DNA of 16,461 nucleotides from DATKQI01 sp035532755 (GTDB taxonomy: Bacteria > Pseudomonadota > Alphaproteobacteria > Acetobacterales > Acetobacteraceae), in contig DATKQI010000270.1 of the NCBI GenBank assembly GCA_035532755.1, positions 1-16,461 of the forward strand, given 5' to 3'. The stretch's first letter is position 1. The number at the start of each line of letters is the position of its first letter. Under the pieces are notes generated by a model. That model saw only the letters and a program-made list of their open reading frames with translations. It searched no databases and had not been told where the DNA came from. Positions 12,936 through 16,461 of this stretch are shown one piece after another. Position numbers and translations under genes: made by a program.

Positions 12936-15287
12936 ATGGATGAGCACGAGCACGGACATCTCGCCGGCGGCGTCAGCGCGGCGGAGCCGGCCGCGCGCGA
13001 TCCGGTCTGCGGCATGACGGTCGATCCTGCCACCGCGAAGCATCGTTTCGCGCACGCGGGGACCAGCTACGTCTTCTGCAGCGCCGGATGCCGAAACAAA
13101 TTCGCCGCCGACCCGGCCCGCTACCTGACGCCGAAGGCCGAGACCCCACCCGTTGCGCCAATCGCGCCTGGAACCATCTACACCTGCCCAATGCACCCCG
13201 AGGTGCGCCAGGACCATCCCGGCGCCTGTCCGATCTGCGGCATGGCGCTGGAACCGCTCACCCCCACTGCGGAGGCCGGGGAGAACGCCGAACTCGCCGA
13301 CATGCGCCGGCGCTTCTGGGGCAGCCTCGCGCTGACCGTGCCGGTGCTGGCGCTGGCCATGCCGGCCTATGTGACGGCGTGGCATTTCGAACGTCTGGTC
13401 CCGTCGGTCTGGTCGAACTGGATTCAGCTGGTTCTGACCACGCCCAACGTGCTGTGGGCCGGATCATTCTTCTTCACCCGCGGCTGGCGCTCGGTGGTCA
13501 ACCGCAGCCTCAACATGTTCACCTTGATCTCCCTCGGGGTAGGCGTGGCCTACGTCTTTAGCATCATCGCCACCCTGCTCCCCGGGATGTTCCCGGCCGG
13601 GTTCCGCGCCGCTGACGGCTCGGTCGCCACCTATTTCGAGCCTGCCGTGGTCATCACCACGCTCATCATCCTTGGCCAGGTGCTCGAACTGCGGGCCCGC
13701 GATCAGACCGGTGGAGCCATTCGCGCCCTGTTGAACCTCGCGCCGAAGATCACGCGGCGACTGCGGGCGGACGGGACGGAGGAGGAAATCCCGATCGATC
13801 GGGTGCAGGTCGGCGATCGGCTGCGGATCCGTCCCGGCGACGCAGTGCCGGTCGATGGCACGGTGGTGGACGGCCGCAGCGCAGTCGATGAATCGATGGT
13901 TACCGGAGAATCAATGCCGGTGGCGAAGGAGTCTGGTGAGAAACTGATCGGCGGCACAGTGAACGGCACCGGCGCGCTGATCATGCACGCGGAGAAGATC
14001 GGCGCCGACACGGTGCTGGCCCGCATCGTCACCATGGTGGCCGAGGCGCAGCGCTCGCGCGCGCCGATCCAGCGCCTGGCCGACATCGCCTCGGGCTATT
14101 TCGTGCCGGCGGTGGTGGCGATCGCGGTGGTGTCCTTCCTCGTCTGGGCGGTCTGGGGGCCGGCGCCGGCGCTGGCGTTCGGGCTGCTCGCCGGCGTCTC
14201 GGTGCTGATCATCGCCTGCCCCTGCGCGCTTGGTCTGGCCACGCCGATGTCGATCCAGGTGGGCGTGGGCAAGGGCGCAAGCGTGGGCGTGCTGATCAAG
14301 TCCGCCGAGGCGCTGGAACGGATGGAGAAGGTCGATACCTTGGTCGCCGACAAGACCGGCACGCTCACCGAAGGCAAGCCGCGGGTAACCAAGATCGTGC
14401 CCGCCGCAGGCTTCACCGAGGACACGCTGCTGCGGCTGGCGGCGAGCCTGGAGCGCGCCAGCGAGCATCCGCTCGCCGCCGCAATCGTGCGCGCGGCGAA
14501 GGAGCGTGGCGCGAGCCTGGCAGACCCGGCGGATTTCGAATCGATCACCGGCCAGGGCGTGCGCGGGCGGATCGACGGGCGTCTGGTCGCGCTCGGCAAC
14601 GCGCGGCTGATGGAGGATGCGGGCGTGACGCTCGGCGCGCTGGCCGGGCAGGCCGATGCGCTGCGGGAGGCCGCGGCGACCGCGTTGTTCGTCGCGGTCG
14701 ACGGCAGTCCGGCCGGGGTGATCGCGATCGCCGACCCGATCAAGGAAAGCGCGCGCGCCGCCCTCGAAACATTGCGGACCGAGGGGATCCGGATCGTGAT
14801 GCTGACCGGCGACAACCGCCGCACCGCCGAGGCCGTGGCACGCCAGCTCGGCATCACCGACGTGGAGGCCGACGTGCTGCCCGATCAGAAGCACCAGGTG
14901 GTCCGCCGGTTGCGCGCCGAGGGGCGTGTGGTGGCGATGGCCGGCGATGGCGTGAACGACGCGCCGGCGCTGGCGGAGGCGGATATCGGCATCGCCATGG
15001 GCACCGGCACGGAGGTCGCGATGCAGAGCGCCGGCGTGACCCTGGTGAAGGGCGACCTGATCGGCATTGCGCGGGCACGAACTCTCAGCCAGGCGACCAT
15101 GCGTAATATCCGCCAGAACCTGTTCTTCGCGTTCGTCTACAACGCGGTGGGCGTGCCGGTCGCGGCGGGGGTGCTCTATCCGTGGTTCGGCATCCTCCTC
15201 AGCCCGGCGATCGCGGCGCTGGCGATGGCGCTGAGCTCGTTCTCGGTGGTGATGAACGCGCTGCGGCTACGAAGGCTGCGTCTGTAA
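12936..15287 (+). CDS. copA: Cu(I)-exporting P1B-type ATPase with YHS and heavy-metal-binding N-terminus
   Basis: A 783-residue inner-membrane pump that hydrolyses ATP to export Cu(I). The N-terminus has a His patch (DEHEHGH), a YHS domain (about 21-66; C25, C48, C52) and a heavy-metal-binding module IYTCPMHPEV...CPICGMALEPL (about 81-108). The usual GMxCxxC HMA domain is missing. Core motifs are intact: TGES (323-326), CPC (428-430) in the ion channel, DKTGT with the phosphorylated D472, HP (511-512) and GDGVND (670-675). Tyr-Asn (735-736) and M764/S767-S768 in the last helices are the Cu(I)-selectivity residues of CopA pumps. The ATG has GGGAGA about 6 nt upstream. It is transcribed from a CsoR-controlled promoter, divergent from csoR. 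Confidence 0.97.
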   Translation: MDEHEHGHLAGGVSAAEPAARDPVCGMTVDPATAKHRFAHAGTSYVFCSAGCRNKFAADPARYLTPKAETPPVAPIAPGTIYTCPMHPEVRQDHPGACPICGMALEPLTPTAEAGENAELADMRRRFWGSLALTVPVLALAMPAYVTAWHFERLVPSVWSNWIQLVLTTPNVLWAGSFFFTRGWRSVVNRSLNMFTLISLGVGVAYVFSIIATLLPGMFPAGFRAADGSVATYFEPAVVITTLIILGQVLELRARDQTGGAIRALLNLAPKITRRLRADGTEEEIPIDRVQVGDRLRIRPGDAVPVDGTVVDGRSAVDESMVTGESMPVAKESGEKLIGGTVNGTGALIMHAEKIGADTVLARIVTMVAEAQRSRAPIQRLADIASGYFVPAVVAIAVVSFLVWAVWGPAPALAFGLLAGVSVLIIACPCALGLATPMSIQVGVGKGASVGVLIKSAEALERMEKVDTLVADKTGTLTEGKPRVTKIVPAAGFTEDTLLRLAASLERASEHPLAAAIVRAAKERGASLADPADFESITGQGVRGRIDGRLVALGNARLMEDAGVTLGALAGQADALREAAATALFVAVDGSPAGVIAIADPIKESARAALETLRTEGIRIVMLTGDNRRTAEAVARQLGITDVEADVLPDQKHQVVRRLRAEGRVVAMAGDGVNDAPALAEADIGIAMGTGTEVAMQSAGVTLVKGDLIGIARARTLSQATMRNIRQNLFFAFVYNAVGVPVAAGVLYPWFGILLSPAIAALAMALSSFSVVMNALRLRRLRL

Positions 15288-15315
15288 TCTGCGTGGACCA
15301 AGATCGAGGCGGACA

Positions 15316-15329
15316 TTGATGCAGATCAA
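15316..15329 (+). promoter_or_regulatory. Perfect FNR-type box before the sigma-factor gene
   Basis: TTGATGCAGATCAA matches TTGAT-N4-ATCAA exactly. It lies in the 89-bp gap between copA and the sigma gene, 47 bp before that gene's ATG, which suits FNR-family activation. No clear -10 is visible. It is the third such site in the window. Confidence 0.78.
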
Positions 15330-15376
15330 CCGGCGGCAACGCATGGCATGCCAGAAGGCGCGGCGAGGTGGACACG

Positions 15377-16000
15377 ATGCCGGCGGATCCGATCGACGAC
15401 CCGGACGACACGGCTCCGGCCGACCCAAGCCCCGCGTCGCCACGGGCGGACCTTGCGGTGCGGCGCGCGCTGGTCGCCGATCAACCCCGCTTTCTCGGCT
15501 TCCTGACCCGCCGCCTGCGCGATCGCGACACGGCCGGCGAGGTGTTCCAGCGCTTCGTCCTGCATGCGCTGGAACGCAGCGGCGACATCCGCGACCCAGG
15601 TGCGGTGCACGGCTGGCTGGGTCGGGTGCTCGCCTCCACCCTGGCCGACCACTACCGGCGCGCGCACCGGATGCAGCGCAATGAGCGCGCGGTGCGGGAG
15701 GCGGATCTCGCCCGCCTGATCACCGACCTCGAGCACGACGACGCAGCGGCAGCTTGCGTCTGTTTGCACCTGCTGCTTCCCGGGCTGCGGCCTGCCTACG
15801 CCGAGCTGCTCCGGCGCGTCGATCTGGAGGGGGAGCCGCGCGCGCAGGCGGCGGCGCAGCTTCGTATTGATATCAACAACCTGAACGTTCGCCTGCATCG
15901 GGCGCGTCAGGACCTGCGCCGGCGGCTGATGGCGTTCTGCCTGACCTGCCCCGAGGACGGCTTCCTCGCGTGCCGATGCGAGGGGGCGAGCCGCCTGTAA
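15377..16000 (+). CDS. ECF-like RNA polymerase sigma factor with a Cys-rich tail
   Basis: A 207-residue protein. After an acidic, Pro/Ala-rich start (about 1-25), a sigma-2-like region runs through RRLRDRDTAGEVFQRFVLHALE and HGWLGRVLASTLADHYRRAHR (about 43-100). A sigma-4-like region follows, with LLPGLRPAYAELLRRVDLEGEP and a helix-turn-helix-like stretch RAQAAAQLRIDINNLNVRLHRARQDLRRRL (about 150-190). The tail CLTCPEDGFLACRCE has four cysteines (CxxC...CxC), which could bind zinc or iron, or sense redox. No anti-sigma gene is adjacent, so the tail may provide control. I choose ATG 15377 because AGGTGG precedes it; a GTG three codons earlier is possible. Sigma regions are divergent, so the call is by architecture. 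Confidence 0.72.
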   Translation: MPADPIDDPDDTAPADPSPASPRADLAVRRALVADQPRFLGFLTRRLRDRDTAGEVFQRFVLHALERSGDIRDPGAVHGWLGRVLASTLADHYRRAHRMQRNERAVREADLARLITDLEHDDAAAACVCLHLLLPGLRPAYAELLRRVDLEGEPRAQAAAQLRIDINNLNVRLHRARQDLRRRLMAFCLTCPEDGFLACRCEGASRL

Positions 16001-16027
16001 AATCGCCGGCGCTGCGTGCTGAGTGCG

Positions 16028-16060
16028 TGTAAGAATCCGGGGGGATCGACGTCCTTATTG
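16028..16060 (+). promoter_or_regulatory. Possible ECF-type promoter before the phasin-like gene
   Basis: GTAAGAATCC, then about 12 nt later CGACGTC, precede the phasin-like gene by about 50-80 bp. The layout recalls ECF promoters (GTAA- or GGAA-type -35, short CG-type -10). It could be read by the adjacent sigma factor. The match is suggestive only. Confidence 0.2.
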
Positions 16061-16108
16061 CGCGTGGGCCAGACCGGCCCGCGACCGACGAGGACAGGAG
16101 ATCCGATC

Positions 16109-16461
16109 ATGGCCGCAACCAGAACCGCCACCACGACGCCCATCACCGGCGCGCCGGGTCTGCCCGGACCAGGGCTTGCCTGGATGGAGCACCAGCCGCG
16201 CGCTGTTCTTGGCGTCGGCGCCGCATGGATGCAGGCCGGACAGGAATGTTTCCGCGCCGCGTTCGACTGTCAGCAGCGCATGATCGCGCTGCTGACGGAG
16301 CACGGCACGACGGGGCGGCCACCCGACCTCGCCGCCCTACAGGCGGAGATGACCGATCTCGTCCTGCGCACGGCGAGCGAGCAGGCCGACGCCTGCTGCC
16401 GCTTCCGGCAGGAGCTGCTCACAGCCTTCGCCCCCGCCATGGGCGCCCCGGCGGCGGATGA
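16109..16461 (+). CDS. Phasin-like protein, N-terminal part (runs off the right edge)
   Basis: 117 codons are visible and the frame is open at the window end. After a Thr/Pro/Gly-rich start comes a mostly helical, amphipathic protein without signal peptide or membrane segment: WMQAGQECFRAAFDCQQRMIALLTE (41-65), then LAALQAEMTDLVLRTASEQADACCRFRQELLTAF. Repeated aromatic/Gln positions and the absence of catalytic motifs resemble phasins, which coat polyhydroxyalkanoate granules. Similarity is by character only, and other helical granule or stress proteins are possible. It has unusually many Cys for a phasin (47, 54, 96, 97). The ATG is well supported by AGGAG about 8 nt upstream. It lies 108 bp after the sigma gene. 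Confidence 0.6.
   Translation, partial: MAATRTATTTPITGAPGLPGPGLAWMEHQPRAVLGVGAAWMQAGQECFRAAFDCQQRMIALLTEHGTTGRPPDLAALQAEMTDLVLRTASEQADACCRFRQELLTAFAPAMGAPAAD

Noticed and set aside
11090..12943. A 617-codon plus-strand open frame opposite the oxidase and csoR
   Set aside because: It is the antisense shadow of clearly functional genes with complete copper motifs; no domain is recognisable in it.
15867..15876. TTGATATCAA, similar to an FNR-type box
   Set aside because: It lacks the four-base spacer and lies inside the sigma-factor coding region.
1..16461. CRISPR arrays, insertion sequences, integrases, tRNA or rRNA genes
   Set aside because: I saw no regularly spaced repeats, transposase-like proteins or RNA gene signatures. 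The only large repeat is the oxidase-leader pair.

Overview
This window is GC-rich DNA from a Gram-negative bacterium, most likely an alphaproteobacterium of the Rhodospirillales/Acetobacteraceae type. The evidence is the high GC content, twin-arginine signals on the multicopper oxidases, a sigma factor with a cysteine-rich tail, and a phasin-like gene. Taxonomy is inferred from gene style only. I see no tRNA, rRNA, CRISPR array or recognisable IS element.

Region 1 (1-5335, all minus strand) is a copper/envelope-stress cluster. In transcription order it holds: a methionine-rich Spy/CpxP-like periplasmic protein; a DUF2933 protein, an ICMT-type membrane methyltransferase and a second membrane protein joined by 4-bp ATGA overlaps; a 45-residue membrane microprotein; and a 70-residue Cys/His protein followed by a rho-independent terminator. 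After the terminator come a Cys/His-rich secreted protein, a membrane protein with a CxxxCxxxxC motif, a Met/Gly-rich secreted protein, a 1-Cys peroxiredoxin, and a multicopper oxidase that runs off the left edge.

Region 2 (5465-6269) holds a small protein with four cysteines behind an FNR-type box, and the decayed 3' end of a multicopper oxidase gene. Region 3 (6276-10962, minus strand) is a complete arginine deiminase operon, arcDABC, also behind an FNR-type box. The pseudogene plus its promoter is a diverged direct repeat of the 3' end of the intact oxidase gene plus the arc promoter, so the arc operon sits between two related segments.

Region 4 (11078-15287) is the core copper response: csoR and a CueO-like multicopper oxidase on the minus strand, diverging from a CopA-type Cu(I) P1B-ATPase on the plus strand. 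The two promoters overlap on one TATATA hexamer, and a CsoR operator palindrome lies inside the copA promoter. Region 5 (15316-16461, plus strand) holds a third and perfect FNR-type box, an ECF-like sigma factor with a CxxC...CxC tail, and a partial phasin-like gene.

Reading them together: copper is exported from the cytoplasm by CopA under CsoR control, oxidised in the periplasm by Tat-exported oxidases, and probably buffered by several Met-, His- and Cys-rich secreted proteins. Three FNR-type boxes suggest that low oxygen switches on arginine fermentation (ATP and ammonia), the four-cysteine protein and the sigma factor. This fits the fact that Cu(I) is most toxic without oxygen, when multicopper oxidases cannot work. 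The oxygen-copper link is inference from promoter motifs and gene adjacency.
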